Of a DNA stretch of 64,000 nt, positions 1 to 9,776 are shown one piece after another. Source of the stretch: Clostridiales bacterium. Its GTDB lineage: Bacteria > Bacillota > Clostridia > Oscillospirales > Ruminococcaceae. The notes beneath the pieces are model-generated. The model ran no database searches. It saw nothing but the letters and a program-made list of their open reading frames with translations, and was not told the origin of the DNA. The translations under genes were made by a program, and so were the position numbers. Positions within the stretch are counted from its first letter, which is position 1; each line of letters opens with the position of its first letter. The DNA is taken from NCBI GenBank assembly GCA_003150405.1, contig QAMM01000009.1, positions 99,731 to 163,730 on the forward strand, read 5' to 3'.

Positions 1-544
1 GATCCACCACCGCAGCCGCCCGCGGCAAAGTCTCTCCCGGCTGGTGATGATCGGTAATCACCAAATCCAGCCCCAATTCCGCAGCATATTCTGCTTCGGC
101 AACGGCAGAAATTCCATTATCCACCGTAACAACCAGGCCAATGCCCTGTTCTGCCAGTGCCTTTAAAGCCTCGGCATTCAGTCCATAGCCTTCGTTTTCC
201 CGCGACGGGATGTAAACCATCACATCGCCGCCCTGCTGCCGCAGGTAACGGCAGAGCACGGTAGAAGCACAGACGCCGTCACAATCATAATCCCCGTAAA
301 CTGCAATTCGTTCTCCGCTGTCCAGTGCAGCGCGGATTCGCTCCACCGCCGCCGGCATATCCGGCAGGGTAAACGGGTCGGAAAGTTTTATCGTTGTTTC
401 CAGCCAGTCCCCGGCAGTGGCAGGGGAATCATACCCGCGCGCGGTCAGAATATCCGCCAATACCTGCGGAATATGGTATTCCGCAGCGAGTACCGCCGCG
501 AGTTCTGTACGTTCAGCGGGACGAACCCAACGTTTCAATGCCAT
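1..544 (-). CDS. recJ: Single-stranded-DNA-specific exonuclease RecJ (N-terminal part, cut by window edge)
   Basis: Reading the minus strand from ATG at 544 gives 181 codons that run off the window start, so the C-terminal two thirds are missing here because of the edge, not a mutation. RecJ is a 5'-3' ssDNA exonuclease of the DHH phosphoesterase family used in recombination and repair. The metal-binding motifs are visible: DYDCDG (residues about 85-90), VDNGI (about 141-145) and TDHH (about 164-167). An AAAAGGAA ribosome site precedes the ATG. It lies downstream of the 247-aa membrane protein but a strong hairpin separates them. The family call is firm; no function beyond the family is inferred. 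Confidence 0.93.
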   Translation of the reverse strand, partial: MALKRWVRPAERTELAAVLAAEYHIPQVLADILTARGYDSPATAGDWLETTIKLSDPFTLPDMPAAVERIRAALDSGERIAVYGDYDCDGVCASTVLCRYLRQQGGDVMVYIPSRENEGYGLNAEALKALAEQGIGLVVTVDNGISAVAEAEYAAELGLDLVITDHHQPGETLPRAAAVVD

Positions 545-630
545 ACTGCCAGTTCCTTTTCTCATTCAGAAGTATCTTTGACACTATTTTATCATTATTT
601 CGGTGAAAATACAAATCCTTGGTGCAGAAA

Positions 631-657
631 GGGCCGCCGCATTGGATGCGGCGGCCC
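631..657 (-). terminator. Hairpin terminator after the 247-aa membrane protein
   Basis: A perfect 12-bp GC-rich stem (631-642 with 646-657) and 3-nt loop lies 14 nt past the stop at 672. On the minus strand it is followed by only a short TTTCT tract, so termination may be incomplete and allow some read-through into recJ. Confidence 0.6.
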
Positions 658-671
658 CTGGTAACCGGTCG

Positions 672-1415
672 TCAGGATTCATCTGTGGTTTTAACTCCAT
701 TGACCACATTGGTGAGAAGCTCAACCGCATGGTCATAGTTCTCCGGGTGGCTGCCCGCATGATTCTCGGTGCGGATTACAAACGCCAGCTCCTCCGGAAT
801 GTTTTTGGCGCCAATAGTCTCTTCCAGCACTGTTCCTTTCAGAAAATAGCGCTGCCCATCCACGTTGGGGTTCCCTGGGAACAGCTCGGAAAGATCCATA
901 AACATATCCGGCTCCTGGCCGACAAGCTCTTCGTAAATCCCCTCGTCCACCAAATAAATCATGGTATTGGCGTCATTAATGTAGCTTATCATCTTCGGGC
1001 GCGACGTGGTATCCGAGGAATTGCCCAGACTGACGCCAATAATCTCGGCGCTGGACTGACCGTTGCCGTCCAAATCCACTACATACTCGTTGAGCGCGCC
1101 CGCAAGCTGCTCCATGTTTACCTCACTGGAGGAATAAAGCGTTAATATTTTAATATCGTACTTTGGCTTCTGAATCAAATTGACAAGCAGGAATACACCG
1201 GCAATGAGCACCGCAATTCCCAAAAGAATGCGCCATTTGTAATAATACAGAAAATTGGTGACCTTTTCCCCAGTCGTCTGAACATGCTGCGCCTGTTCAG
1301 CTGCAATTTCCCGCTGGCGTTCTTCGTCACTTTTTGGTTTCATGGTCTGCTTGACCTGGCGGATATAAGCCAGTTCACGCTGCCGGTTTTGGTCTTTTTT
1401 AATACTGCTGGCCAT
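672..1415 (-). CDS. Uncharacterised single-pass membrane protein, 247 aa
   Basis: No family is recognised. The N-terminal 57 residues are charged and helix-forming, rich in Gln, Arg and Lys. One hydrophobic segment follows (about residues 61-82), then an extracytoplasmic-type domain of about 165 residues with no cysteines. The topology suggests a type II membrane protein with a short cytoplasmic coiled region. ATG at 1415 has an AGGGG ribosome site just upstream. It follows lysS on the same strand with a 118-nt gap, so it may be co-transcribed with lysS. Function unknown. Confidence 0.75.
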   Translation of the reverse strand: MASSIKKDQNRQRELAYIRQVKQTMKPKSDEERQREIAAEQAQHVQTTGEKVTNFLYYYKWRILLGIAVLIAGVFLLVNLIQKPKYDIKILTLYSSSEVNMEQLAGALNEYVVDLDGNGQSSAEIIGVSLGNSSDTTSRPKMISYINDANTMIYLVDEGIYEELVGQEPDMFMDLSELFPGNPNVDGQRYFLKGTVLEETIGAKNIPEELAFVIRTENHAGSHPENYDHAVELLTNVVNGVKTTDES

Positions 1416-1533
1416 TTTGGACCCCTTCCCTGTTCTTTGTACTGCCGCATTGATAGGAGCGCATAACTGCCGCCGTATAAACTGCCCTTCCGTCAGCTTT
1501 ACATTGCAAAGCAGCGCCCGGCTGTTCCCGCTC

Positions 1534-3033
1534 TTATCGGCCCAGCGGCTTCATTGTGGGGAACAGCAGTACGTCGCGGATCGACGCGCTATTAGTAAGC
1601 AGCATGACCAGACGATCCAAACCGAAGCCAAGGCCACCCGTCGGCGGCATGCCGTATTCCAGCGCAGTGACGAAATCCTCGTCAATGTCAGCATGGATTC
1701 CCTGCGCGCGCTTTGCTTCAACCTGCTTTGCAAACCGCTCCCGCTGGTCAATCGGATCGTTGAGCTCCGAGAACGCGTTGCCCATTTCACGGTTGTAAAT
1801 AAAATACTCAAACCGCTCGGTAAAGGCGGGATTCGACGGTTTGCGCTTGGCAAGCGGCGAATTTTCCACCGGATAATCGTAAATAATAGTCGGCTGCACC
1901 AGCTTGTCCTCAACAAACGCCTCAAAAAAGGCGATGAGCACATGTCCTTTGGTCGCGGAGTCACCTTCTTCAACCTCAATATGATGCTCTTTTGCACAGG
2001 CGCGGGCATCCTCATCAGTCGCCCATTCATTATAATCAACGCCCGCATACTTCTGAACCGCTTCCACCATTGTCAGCCGTGTCCACGGGGCGCCCATGTT
2101 GATTTCAACCCCTTGGTATTCAATGACGTCGGTGCCGCAGACCTTGCGGGTGATGGTCTTATACATGTCCTCAATGAGGTCCATCATACCAAAATAATCG
2201 GTGTAAGCCTGGTACATTTCCACCGAGGTAAACTCCGGGTTGTGCGAGGTGTCCATTCCTTCGTTGCGGAAGATGCGGCCAACCTCGTACACACGGTCAA
2301 AACCGCCAACAATCAAGCGCTTTAAGTACAGCTCGGTCTCAATGCGGAGGTACATGTCAATGTCCAATGCATTGTGGTGGGTAACAAACGGACGCGCCGC
2401 AGCGCCAATTTCCAACGTATGCAGAACCGGTGTGTCCACCTCCAAATAGCCAATCCCATCCAAATAAGCGCGCACTTCCTTGAGAATCTGGCTGCGTTTG
2501 TAAAAGGTGTCCCGCACCTCCGGGTTCATGATAAGATCCACATAGCGCTGGCGGTACCGCATCTCGGTATCGGTCAGGCCGTGGAACTTCTCCGGCAGCG
2601 GCAAAAGGGCTTTGGAAAGCAGGACAATTTCGGTTGCGTGAATCGAAATTTCTCCGCTCTTGGTTTTAAATACCGTTCCTTTCAACCCAATGATGTCGCC
2701 AATATCCCATTTTTTAAACGCATTATAGCTGTCCTCGCCCACATCGTCAATGCGAACATAGGACTGCATCCGGTCGGTATGGTCACGCAGATCAATAAAG
2801 CTCGCCTTGCCCATCCGGCGGCGGCTCATCATACGCCCTGCAAGAGAAACGGATTTCCCCTCCAGCTCCTCATAATGGTCACGTACCTCTTTCGCTGTAT
2901 GGGTGACCTTGTAACTGGTAATCTGGAATGGATCATTTCCAGCGGCCTGAAGCTCTGCCAGCTTTTCGCGGCGTACCCGCCGCTGCTCGCTCAGCTCCTG
3001 CAATTGAGCTGCGTCGTTCATCGGTTCGCTCAT
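1534..3033 (-). CDS. lysS: Lysyl-tRNA synthetase, class II
   Basis: Charges tRNA-Lys with lysine in the cytoplasm. The 499-aa product has the N-terminal OB-fold anticodon-binding domain, then the class II catalytic core: motif 2 region with FRNEG (VGRIFRNEGMD) and motif 3 near the C terminus (GLGFGLDRLVML). The open frame extends upstream to 3084, but the ATG at 3033 is preceded by a perfect AGGAGGT at a 9-nt spacing, so that start is chosen; the protein then begins MSEPMNDAAQ. Length is normal for bacterial LysS. It lies downstream of greA, from which it is separated by a hairpin. Confidence 0.96.
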   Translation of the reverse strand: MSEPMNDAAQLQELSEQRRVRREKLAELQAAGNDPFQITSYKVTHTAKEVRDHYEELEGKSVSLAGRMMSRRRMGKASFIDLRDHTDRMQSYVRIDDVGEDSYNAFKKWDIGDIIGLKGTVFKTKSGEISIHATEIVLLSKALLPLPEKFHGLTDTEMRYRQRYVDLIMNPEVRDTFYKRSQILKEVRAYLDGIGYLEVDTPVLHTLEIGAAARPFVTHHNALDIDMYLRIETELYLKRLIVGGFDRVYEVGRIFRNEGMDTSHNPEFTSVEMYQAYTDYFGMMDLIEDMYKTITRKVCGTDVIEYQGVEINMGAPWTRLTMVEAVQKYAGVDYNEWATDEDARACAKEHHIEVEEGDSATKGHVLIAFFEAFVEDKLVQPTIIYDYPVENSPLAKRKPSNPAFTERFEYFIYNREMGNAFSELNDPIDQRERFAKQVEAKRAQGIHADIDEDFVTALEYGMPPTGGLGFGLDRLVMLLTNSASIRDVLLFPTMKPLGR

Positions 3034-3120
3034 ATCGTTTCGTACCTCCTGCAAAAACAGCTTGGTGCTGTTTTCATCATACAATTTACTTGTTTCCTGT
3101 TTTTGAATAAGTGGTAAACA

Positions 3121-3144
3121 AACAAAGGGCTTTCGCCCTTTGTT
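3121..3144 (-). terminator. Hairpin terminator after greA
   Basis: 10-bp stem (3121-3130 with 3135-3144) with a TTTC loop, 9 nt past the greA stop. On the minus strand it is followed by TTGTTTACC. It lies in the lysS leader region. Confidence 0.65.
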
Positions 3145-3153
3145 TTAAAAATA

Positions 3154-3630
3154 CTATCTCTGAATTTCCAAAATTTCAAACTGGACCATGCCAGAAGGGG
3201 TCTCCGCTTCCACCATTTCACCGACACGGTGGCCAAGAATGGCTTTGCCAACCGGGGATTCATCCGAAATTTTGCCGTTCATCGGATCTGCCTCGGTGGA
3301 ACCAACCAGATGATATTCCATAATCTCGTCAAACTCCACATCGCGGATTTTTACCTTGGAACCGAGATTAACAAGGTCGGTGTCCATTTCATCGTTATCC
3401 AGCACCTTTGCATTTTTGAGGATAGCCTCAAGCTGAACAATACGCGCTTCCACCATTGCCTGCTCATTTTTGGCTTCATCGTATTCGCTGTTTTCCGAAA
3501 GGTCGCCAAAAGACAGCGCGACCTTAATTTTCTCCGCGACCTCTTTGCGTTTTATGGTTTTCAGTTCTTCAAGCTCATCCTCCAGGCGTTTGAGGCCGTC
3601 AGCGGTAAGCATTACCTGTTTTGCAGACAT
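3154..3630 (-). CDS. greA: Transcription elongation factor GreA
   Basis: GreA enters the RNA polymerase secondary channel and stimulates cleavage of backtracked RNA. The 158-aa product has the N-terminal coiled coil, including the conserved acidic tip ([18 protein letters not shown]), and the C-terminal FKBP-like domain ending in ILEI. The open frame extends upstream to 3894 but ATG at 3630 has an AGGAGGAG ribosome site 7 nt before it and gives the usual GreA length. It precedes lysS on the same strand, an arrangement common in Firmicutes. Confidence 0.97.
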   Translation of the reverse strand: MSAKQVMLTADGLKRLEDELEELKTIKRKEVAEKIKVALSFGDLSENSEYDEAKNEQAMVEARIVQLEAILKNAKVLDNDEMDTDLVNLGSKVKIRDVEFDEIMEYHLVGSTEADPMNGKISDESPVGKAILGHRVGEMVEAETPSGMVQFEILEIQR

Positions 3631-3703
3631 TAAAACTCCTCCTAAAAACAAAAGTTCCCGATGGCTACGGAAACCCTTGTCAGTTTGCAATGTACCTATT
3701 ATA

Positions 3704-4522
3704 TTAAATCTTCCCAGCGGTGTCAAGCGAGAATCGCTCTTCCAGTATATTTTGCAGCGTCCTGCGCTCATTATCCAACAGACAGCTTTCCGGCAGCAGC
3801 GTGCGCATTTGAAGCTGGCTGCCAATCCCGTAAAGAGCGGCGGAAAGCTGTAAGGGTTCCACCCGTTCGGGTGGCTCCAGCTTAAAATCATCAAACCGCT
3901 CCCGTGAAAAACCGTGGATTACCGTTGCGCCCTTGAACTGGTCCGGCTCCAATGTGACCACCGGTGCCGTAACAGCCCCCGCCAAATCAACACCGAACCC
4001 TTTGGGTGAAACAAGCATAAGATTGTCGTTGGGATGATCCAGTACATCGGTCACCTGAAGCACTGCGCCGAATTCTGCACGCAGGTCCACCGCCAGATGT
4101 TCATAGCTGTCCCGGTGCAGCGTCACCACCTTGAGCAAGGCGCATTCCTTTGCCATTGCGCGGGCAAGATCGTGATAAACCCCGCGCAGATCAATCAGGG
4201 TTGCGCGCCGTTTCTGGAGCGGTACGTCTGATTCCGCCAGCCAAAATGAAACGGCATTTTTTAGAAAGACGTAACCAATTTCCGCCGTGTCAATCGGCCG
4301 GATGCCGCAGTCCTCCGGCAATTCAATCCCGGTGCAGAACACTGCGCGGGAAGCGGTATCCCCCAAAAGGGCCGTCAATTTTTTTAGTTTAACCTTGTGC
4401 GCGGTAAGCTCCACCAATAAATAAGAGCCGCCCTGGTAGGACACCATCTGGGTGCGGTACCCGCTGCGGAACAGGCCGCCGGAAACATACCGCCCCGCTT
4501 TCCCGGAAATGACAGCAAACAT
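3704..4522 (-). CDS. Uncharacterised protein, 272 aa
   Basis: I do not recognise the family. The protein is soluble (no signal peptide or membrane segment), begins [10 protein letters not shown], has a Gly/Tyr-rich N-terminal beta-type region and a central part with alternating hydrophobic strands ([33 protein letters not shown]) that could be an alpha/beta domain. TTG at 4528 is possible, but ATG at 4522 has GGGTGG at a good distance and is preferred. It lies between the S41-type gene and greA on the same strand. No catalytic motif can be pointed out. Confidence 0.7.
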   Translation of the reverse strand: MFAVISGKAGRYVSGGLFRSGYRTQMVSYQGGSYLLVELTAHKVKLKKLTALLGDTASRAVFCTGIELPEDCGIRPIDTAEIGYVFLKNAVSFWLAESDVPLQKRRATLIDLRGVYHDLARAMAKECALLKVVTLHRDSYEHLAVDLRAEFGAVLQVTDVLDHPNDNLMLVSPKGFGVDLAGAVTAPVVTLEPDQFKGATVIHGFSRERFDDFKLEPPERVEPLQLSAALYGIGSQLQMRTLLPESCLLDNERRTLQNILEERFSLDTAGKI

Positions 4523-4605
4523 AAACAATAACCACCCTATTCCATCATTGATGCCGTTTGCACGGTGATCAATATATATGAACAGGGTGGTTCAAATAAG
4601 ACAAA

Positions 4606-5808
4606 TTATTTTGCGGCCTCCAAAACCTCAACCGCTTTGGAGAGCTGCGTATCGTTCGCCGGAAGTAGCTGGTCGTACAAGAGCTTCTTTTCATCGTCTA
4701 CCGAAAGAGCAGTCTCGTAGTCCGGAACCAAGCCGACACCGTTGAAATTTGCGCTGACCGCCGGCATGAACTGCGCATTGCTCAGCACAACACAGCTGCC
4801 ATCCTTAAGCTGGTATTCCTCCTGCATCAAACCCTGCCCATAGGTATTAACACCCACCAGCTTGGATTTGCCGTAATCCCGCAGGTCTGCCGCAAACAGC
4901 TCCGCCGCGTACTGGGTCTTACTGTTTATTATGGTTACCATCGGAAGAGTAACCTCATTGGTATCCGACCGGCGCAGTAACTCGGTCGTGCCGTCCTTAT
5001 ACGAGGCACTGTAAAGATCGCCCGCCGGAAGTAGCATATCCAAAATATCGCTCGCGCTGTCCAAATCACCTGAACGGGTATTGCGCACATCAAAAACAAT
5101 GCCGGTAACCGCTTCTCCTTCCGCCGCAATGTCGTTCATAATTTTTTGGAACTGCTCCACTGCTGCCGGTGAAAAATCAGTAATACGGATATAGGCGTTG
5201 GAATCCATCATGGTCATTGTCACAACCGGAACTTCAAAGCTCTTGCGCAGAACCGTAACATCGCTGTCCACACTGTCCCGCCGGATGGTCACGACCACCG
5301 ATGTCCCCGGCTCTCCCATGAGAAGCTCGGCCGTTTTGGTATATCCAGCCGTCTTGGCGTCCTGCCCTTCCACCGCAACAATCAAATCATTTTGCAGCAG
5401 CCCGGCCTGCTCCGCCGGAGAACCGGCATAAACTTCGTTTACGCGGTAGTAACCGCTTTCATCCCGCGAAAGTCCGGCGCCAATGCCAACAAGCTTGCCC
5501 TCACGAATGGACTGAAGACGGCTGTAGGTCGCCGCATCATAGTAGGCCGCATAAGGGTCATCCGAACCATTGACAAAACCATTGGAAACCTGGTCCAGCA
5601 GGTGGGATTCATCCAACTCGCCTACATAATTCTGACGGATCAAATGGTCAATTTCCGCGACCTTTTTATAAAGCTCCTCCCGTTCCTTCACGTTATACAC
5701 CTTGTCGTTAAAAATATTCTGCGAAAAAATCATGGTGATGGTAAAGGTAATGGCCGCAACAACCGCCATAAAGCTGATAGCCGCACCAAGGGATATTCTC
5801 CTGTTCAT
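4606..5808 (-). CDS. S41 (CtpA-like) PDZ protein with both catalytic residues replaced
   Basis: A 400-aa membrane-anchored homologue of C-terminal processing peptidases: signal anchor (about residues 9-29), helical region, PDZ domain (about 106-178), then the S41 fold (about 195-370). In active members a Ser (SxSE region) and a Lys (FGKG) 25 residues later form the dyad, as in E. coli Tsp Ser430/Lys455. Here the aligned positions are Tyr300 (in NSKTQYAAE) and Gln325 (in NTYGQG), exactly 25 apart, so the protein is predicted to be non-proteolytic. It follows the M23 hydrolase gene by 41 nt in an ftsE-ftsX-M23-S41 cluster, suggesting a scaffolding or regulatory role in septal peptidoglycan hydrolysis. 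Start ATG has GGAGG upstream. Confidence 0.88.
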   Translation of the reverse strand: MNRRISLGAAISFMAVVAAITFTITMIFSQNIFNDKVYNVKEREELYKKVAEIDHLIRQNYVGELDESHLLDQVSNGFVNGSDDPYAAYYDAATYSRLQSIREGKLVGIGAGLSRDESGYYRVNEVYAGSPAEQAGLLQNDLIVAVEGQDAKTAGYTKTAELLMGEPGTSVVVTIRRDSVDSDVTVLRKSFEVPVVTMTMMDSNAYIRITDFSPAAVEQFQKIMNDIAAEGEAVTGIVFDVRNTRSGDLDSASDILDMLLPAGDLYSASYKDGTTELLRRSDTNEVTLPMVTIINSKTQYAAELFAADLRDYGKSKLVGVNTYGQGLMQEEYQLKDGSCVVLSNAQFMPAVSANFNGVGLVPDYETALSVDDEKKLLYDQLLPANDTQLSKAVEVLEAAK

Positions 5809-5849
5809 GCACCGCTTCCTCCAAATGTTCGTTTTTCAGGTATCCGGCG

Positions 5850-7025
5850 TTAGCCGGCGGCGACAACGTACTGAAGCGGATTGGTCACAACGCCGTTGAC
5901 ACGCACTTCAAAATGACAGTGAACACCGTAGGAGTCTCCTGTATTACCGGCGTACGCAATAACATCGCCCTGGTTTACCGTCTGCCCGTACACGACATTC
6001 AGGCTGTTGTTGTGGGCATACACTGTGGAATATCCGCCGCCGTGGTCAATAATGACAATATTGCCGTAGGAGCTGCTGGTATTCGCACGGATAACCGTAC
6101 CGCCCTTTGATGCCCGTATAGGGGTGTTCAAGCCGCATGGAATGTCAATGCCCTTGTGAAACTGCTGTTTTCCATACAAATCACGCCAGCCGTAACCATC
6201 AGAAATACGGTAATGCCCACTGACCGGCCAGAGCCATCCGCCCGGCGACAGCGGTGTATCAGTGCTCTGGTTCTGTTTCAGCCACTCTTCAATTTCACGG
6301 TCGGCAGCCTCAAGGTCGGCCGCAATCTGGTCACGATCCTTCTGGGTCTTTTTCTCCAGTGCTTTCAGCTCGTCCAGCGTATCCTGAGACTGAGACAGTG
6401 CAGTGTTAAGCTCCTGGTTCTTGGCCATAACCTCTGCCTTGCTGGCCTCAATCTGCTGTTTTGAAGCCTCAATTTCAGCCTTATCGGCTTCAATCTGCTG
6501 TTTTTGTGCCGTCATTTCCTTAATGAGCTTATCGTCGTGATCCGCCACACGCTGGGTGGTTTCCGCCGCCGACAAAAACTCCGCAAAGGTCGAGCTGCCG
6601 AACAGCACGCTCAGCACCGTAGCGTCATCGGCCATATACATGGCGCGCAGGCGTTTTTTAAACAGATCGTAGTTTTCATCTATCCTTGCCTGCATTTCCT
6701 CAATTTCCTGGTTTTTCTGGCTGATCTGCCCTTCCAGCGTATTGATTTGGCTGCTGAGCACCGAAATCTGATTCTGAATGTTTTGAATTTGGTAGCTGAT
6801 CTGGGTCTGAACGGCTTTCTGATCGTCTACCTTTCCCTGAGCCTCTTTCAGCGCTTGATCAATCTTCTTTTTTTCTTCTTCCAGGCGTTTTTTTTCATCC
6901 ACCAGATCGTCATAACTGCTTGCCGCCTGTACCTGTGTTGACGGCGCCGACAGCAAACAGCCAAACGCAACGGCACACAGTACAAGAATGGCAATGAATT
7001 TTGACAAAACTTTGTTGCGAACCAC
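5850..7025 (-). CDS. Coiled-coil M23 peptidoglycan hydrolase (EnvC/PcsB-type FtsEX partner)
   Basis: Secreted 391-aa protein: signal peptide (about residues 1-35), long coiled coil (about 38-245) with near-heptad Gln/Glu/Lys/Ile repeats, and a C-terminal LytM/M23 domain (about 260-391). Metal ligands look intact: HKGID (His290, Asp294) and HCHFE (His369, His371), plus YAH (about His338), so it should be an active endopeptidase. In other Firmicutes the coiled coil of such proteins (PcsB, CwlO) binds FtsX and is activated by FtsE ATP hydrolysis. It lies 19 nt downstream of ftsX. Start is GTG at 7025 with AGGAGG 8 nt upstream. Confidence 0.92.
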   Translation of the reverse strand: MVRNKVLSKFIAILVLCAVAFGCLLSAPSTQVQAASSYDDLVDEKKRLEEEKKKIDQALKEAQGKVDDQKAVQTQISYQIQNIQNQISVLSSQINTLEGQISQKNQEIEEMQARIDENYDLFKKRLRAMYMADDATVLSVLFGSSTFAEFLSAAETTQRVADHDDKLIKEMTAQKQQIEADKAEIEASKQQIEASKAEVMAKNQELNTALSQSQDTLDELKALEKKTQKDRDQIAADLEAADREIEEWLKQNQSTDTPLSPGGWLWPVSGHYRISDGYGWRDLYGKQQFHKGIDIPCGLNTPIRASKGGTVIRANTSSSYGNIVIIDHGGGYSTVYAHNNSLNVVYGQTVNQGDVIAYAGNTGDSYGVHCHFEVRVNGVVTNPLQYVVAAG

Positions 7026-7044
7026 GGTTCCGTCCTCCTCGCTT

Positions 7045-7953
7045 TTACACTTTCAGGTGATTGCGTACACTAAAGGTACAACCAACCGTACCAACAATAA
7101 TCCCTGCCCCTAGGAAGCATCCAACCAATTCCCACGCAATCTGTTGGAACGGAATCACGCTGGACAGCAAATCCTGCAGCCACACCGAGGCATTGTCAAC
7201 CATATAGCTGAACAGGAGCTCATAAACACCCCAAATAAGGAAAAAGGCAAGTACAGCCGAAATTGTGCCAATCACTACACCCTCTACAAAGAAAGGAATT
7301 CGAATAAAGTTGTTGGTCGCTCCAACATATTTCATAATGTTGATTTCTTTTCTCCGGCTGAACACCGAAGCGCGGATGGTGTTCGCAATAATCACCAGCG
7401 ATACAACAACCAGCGCGGCAATCAAAATAATCGCAAAGACATTGATCATATCCTTGATGTTGGTAATGGTATCTGCAACATCGGTCGGCGCATTGATTTT
7501 CTCCTTGATTGGGTTGCTTTCAAATTCTGAAACAATTGCAGAAGTCTGAGAAAGGTCGACAATCTTGAAACGGAAGGAAGCCGGAACAGGATTTTCCTCT
7601 CCCTCTAATCCGTCCAACAGAACCGCATCCTCTCCCATCGTCCTTTTTAATCCTTCTAGCGCCTGCTCTTTGTTGACATATTCCACCTCAAACAGGCGGG
7701 AATCCGACTCAAGCGCTGCAAGGTTTGCCTGTATCTCCTCTTCCGAAGCATCGTCCCTGATGAAAAATACGACTTCATTCTGGTCGCCGATGGAGGTCAC
7801 CATACTGTTGATGTTCGCCGAAAGCAGCCAGGAAAAACCAATCAGCAGCAGACAGGTCGTCAGCACACCAATCGAAGCAAAGGACATCAGCCGGTTGAGC
7901 CATACGTTTTTGCCGCCTTCTTTAACGAGGTATTTGAAGCTGCTGGCTTTCAT
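7045..7953 (-). CDS. ftsX: Cell division ABC transporter permease FtsX
   Basis: 302-aa inner membrane protein with the FtsX topology: one N-terminal membrane helix (about residues 24-46), a large extracytoplasmic loop (about 47-170) and three C-terminal helices (about 172-195, 225-250, 272-292). It has the short cytoplasmic motif SRRKEINIMKYVGATN typical of the family. FtsEX transmits cytoplasmic ATP hydrolysis to an extracellular peptidoglycan hydrolase, here the coiled-coil M23 protein encoded next. The start ATG at 7953 lies inside the end of ftsE (32-nt overlap) with GGAGGGG just upstream, implying translational coupling. Confidence 0.95.
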   Translation of the reverse strand: MKASSFKYLVKEGGKNVWLNRLMSFASIGVLTTCLLLIGFSWLLSANINSMVTSIGDQNEVVFFIRDDASEEEIQANLAALESDSRLFEVEYVNKEQALEGLKRTMGEDAVLLDGLEGEENPVPASFRFKIVDLSQTSAIVSEFESNPIKEKINAPTDVADTITNIKDMINVFAIILIAALVVVSLVIIANTIRASVFSRRKEINIMKYVGATNNFIRIPFFVEGVVIGTISAVLAFFLIWGVYELLFSYMVDNASVWLQDLLSSVIPFQQIAWELVGCFLGAGIIVGTVGCTFSVRNHLKV

Positions 7954-8626
7954 TGTCCCCTCCTATATAATCATCAAAAATAATGCTGCCATTTTCAATC
8001 GTAATCGTCCTGCCGCCAAAATAACGCACCAGGTCGTGTTCATGGGTCACCATTAAAATAGTAGTTCCACATTTGTTAATTTCCCGCAGAAGCTCTACAA
8101 TTTCGTAAGAGAGTTCCGGGTCAATATTGCCGGTTGGCTCGTCCGCAATAATCAGCGGAGGGTCATTCACCAAAGCGCGCGCCAAAGCAACCCTCTGCTG
8201 TTCACCGCCGGAGAGTTCGTTTGGGTAGCTCTTTGCTTTATGTACCAGCCCCATCAGGTCAAGCACATACGGAACCTGGTTGCGGATAAACCGCTTAGAA
8301 GCGTCGGTCACCCGCAGGCTGAACGCAACATTATCAAAGACGTTCATGGTTGGAATCAAGCGGAAATCCTGGAACACTACACCAATCGAGCGGCGGAACC
8401 TTGGAATTTCCCGCTTCTTCAGCTTTTTCAGGTCGTAGCCATTGACAACAACAGACCCTTTGCTCGGAAGGGTTTCCCGCAGGATCAGCCGGAACATCGA
8501 GCTTTTTCCCGCGCCGGATGAACCCACAACAAAAGCAAACTCACCTGCATCAATATTCAGGTTGATGTCTTTCAGTACCGTATTGCCGTTGCCGTATGCA
8601 AACGAAACATCCTTAAAATTAATCAT
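7922..8626 (-). CDS. ftsE: Cell division ATP-binding protein FtsE
   Basis: 234-aa ABC ATPase partner of FtsX. Walker A GSSGAGKS, signature LSGGEQQR, Walker [12 protein letters not shown] and the switch His (MVTHEHD) are all present. The frame is open to GTG at 8638, but ATG at 8626 (MINFKDVSF) matches the usual FtsE start; the ribosome site is weak for either, so the start is uncertain by 4 codons. It is the first gene of the ftsE-ftsX-M23-S41 cluster. Confidence 0.95.
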   Translation of the reverse strand: MINFKDVSFAYGNGNTVLKDINLNIDAGEFAFVVGSSGAGKSSMFRLILRETLPSKGSVVVNGYDLKKLKKREIPRFRRSIGVVFQDFRLIPTMNVFDNVAFSLRVTDASKRFIRNQVPYVLDLMGLVHKAKSYPNELSGGEQQRVALARALVNDPPLIIADEPTGNIDPELSYEIVELLREINKCGTTILMVTHEHDLVRYFGGRTITIENGSIIFDDYIGGDNESQQLQIPR

Positions 8627-8690
8627 AGACTGCACCACAATTCAAAAGAGTATCGATCCTTCATTCGTTCCACCGTCAAACGGCATCCGG

Positions 8691-9776
8691 TTAAAATTTA
8701 ACCGGATTCGAGGTCAGGTATTTCTTTACCATCAACGCAATTTTAAAGATGATGGCATGGTCAAACTCACGCAGATCAAGCCCGGTCAGCTTTTTAATCT
8801 TTTCCAGGCGGTAGACCAGCGTGTTTCTGTGTACAAACAGCTTTCTGGAGGTCTCAGACACATTCAGGTTGTTTTCAAAGAATTTCTGAATGGTAAACAA
8901 TGTCTCATAATCCAACGACTCAATCGAACCCCGCTTAAAGACTTCCTTTAAAAAGGTTTCGCAAAGGGTCGTCGGAAGCTGGTAAATCAAGCGGGCAATC
9001 CCCAGGTTGTCATAACTAACAATAGCCTTGTCGGTATCAAACACTTTTCCGACTTCAAGGGCAATCTGCGCCTCCTTAAAGGAATGCGCCAGATCTTTGA
9101 CCCCAACAACCGGCGTGCCAATACCCACAACCGCTTTGGTGTAAAATTCACTGGAGAGAGTGTCCACAATTGAACAAGCCAGCTTTTCCAAATCTTTGGA
9201 CTCAATGGTTGGTTTAATTTCCTTAATCAGCACAATTTCAGTTTCACTAATGTTGAAAACAAAATCCTTCTGTTTATCCGGAAAGAGGTTCTGAATTACA
9301 TCGTAGGCCGAAACATCATGCGACGAAGTAATACGGATTAGCAATGCAACGCGGCTGACATCGGTGTTAAAATGCAGCTCACGTGCCTTGACATAGATGT
9401 CACCCGGCAGGATGTTATCCAAAACAACATTTTTGATAAAGTTGTTGCGATCGTACTTTTCGTCATAATACTGCTTAATACTGGAAAGCGTCACCGCAAG
9501 AATCTGCGCGTATTTAGCAGCGGCATCGTCAATTCCCTCCACAAAAACCGCATAATCCGGTTTAATATGGGAACCAAACGGTTTATAGGTATAGCCGTCC
9601 CGGATGAAAACATCGTGCCCATCGGTAATATCCAGAGAAATATATTCATTGGTAATGCCTATTCTGGACAGTTCGCTGCATGCAATAACCGTCGCTTGGT
9701 CGTCTACTACACCGATCACGCGGTCAATGGTATCCCGCATTTGATGGACAATCCCTTGAAACAACCGATTCGACAT
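8691..9776 (-). CDS. PucR/CdaR-type transcriptional regulator
   Basis: 361-aa soluble protein. The C-terminal about 60 residues match the PucR helix-turn-helix (LNVSETSRKLFVHRNTLVYR, then LEKIKKLTGLDL); the middle part resembles the GGDEF-like region of the CdaR/PucR family, and the N-terminal region may sense a ligand. Members usually control catabolic genes for diacids, purines or amino acids. No obvious catabolic target lies next to it: ftsE is downstream and an orphan ABC ATPase upstream. Effector and targets unknown. Confidence 0.85.
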   Translation of the reverse strand: MSNRLFQGIVHQMRDTIDRVIGVVDDQATVIACSELSRIGITNEYISLDITDGHDVFIRDGYTYKPFGSHIKPDYAVFVEGIDDAAAKYAQILAVTLSSIKQYYDEKYDRNNFIKNVVLDNILPGDIYVKARELHFNTDVSRVALLIRITSSHDVSAYDVIQNLFPDKQKDFVFNISETEIVLIKEIKPTIESKDLEKLACSIVDTLSSEFYTKAVVGIGTPVVGVKDLAHSFKEAQIALEVGKVFDTDKAIVSYDNLGIARLIYQLPTTLCETFLKEVFKRGSIESLDYETLFTIQKFFENNLNVSETSRKLFVHRNTLVYRLEKIKKLTGLDLREFDHAIIFKIALMVKKYLTSNPVKF

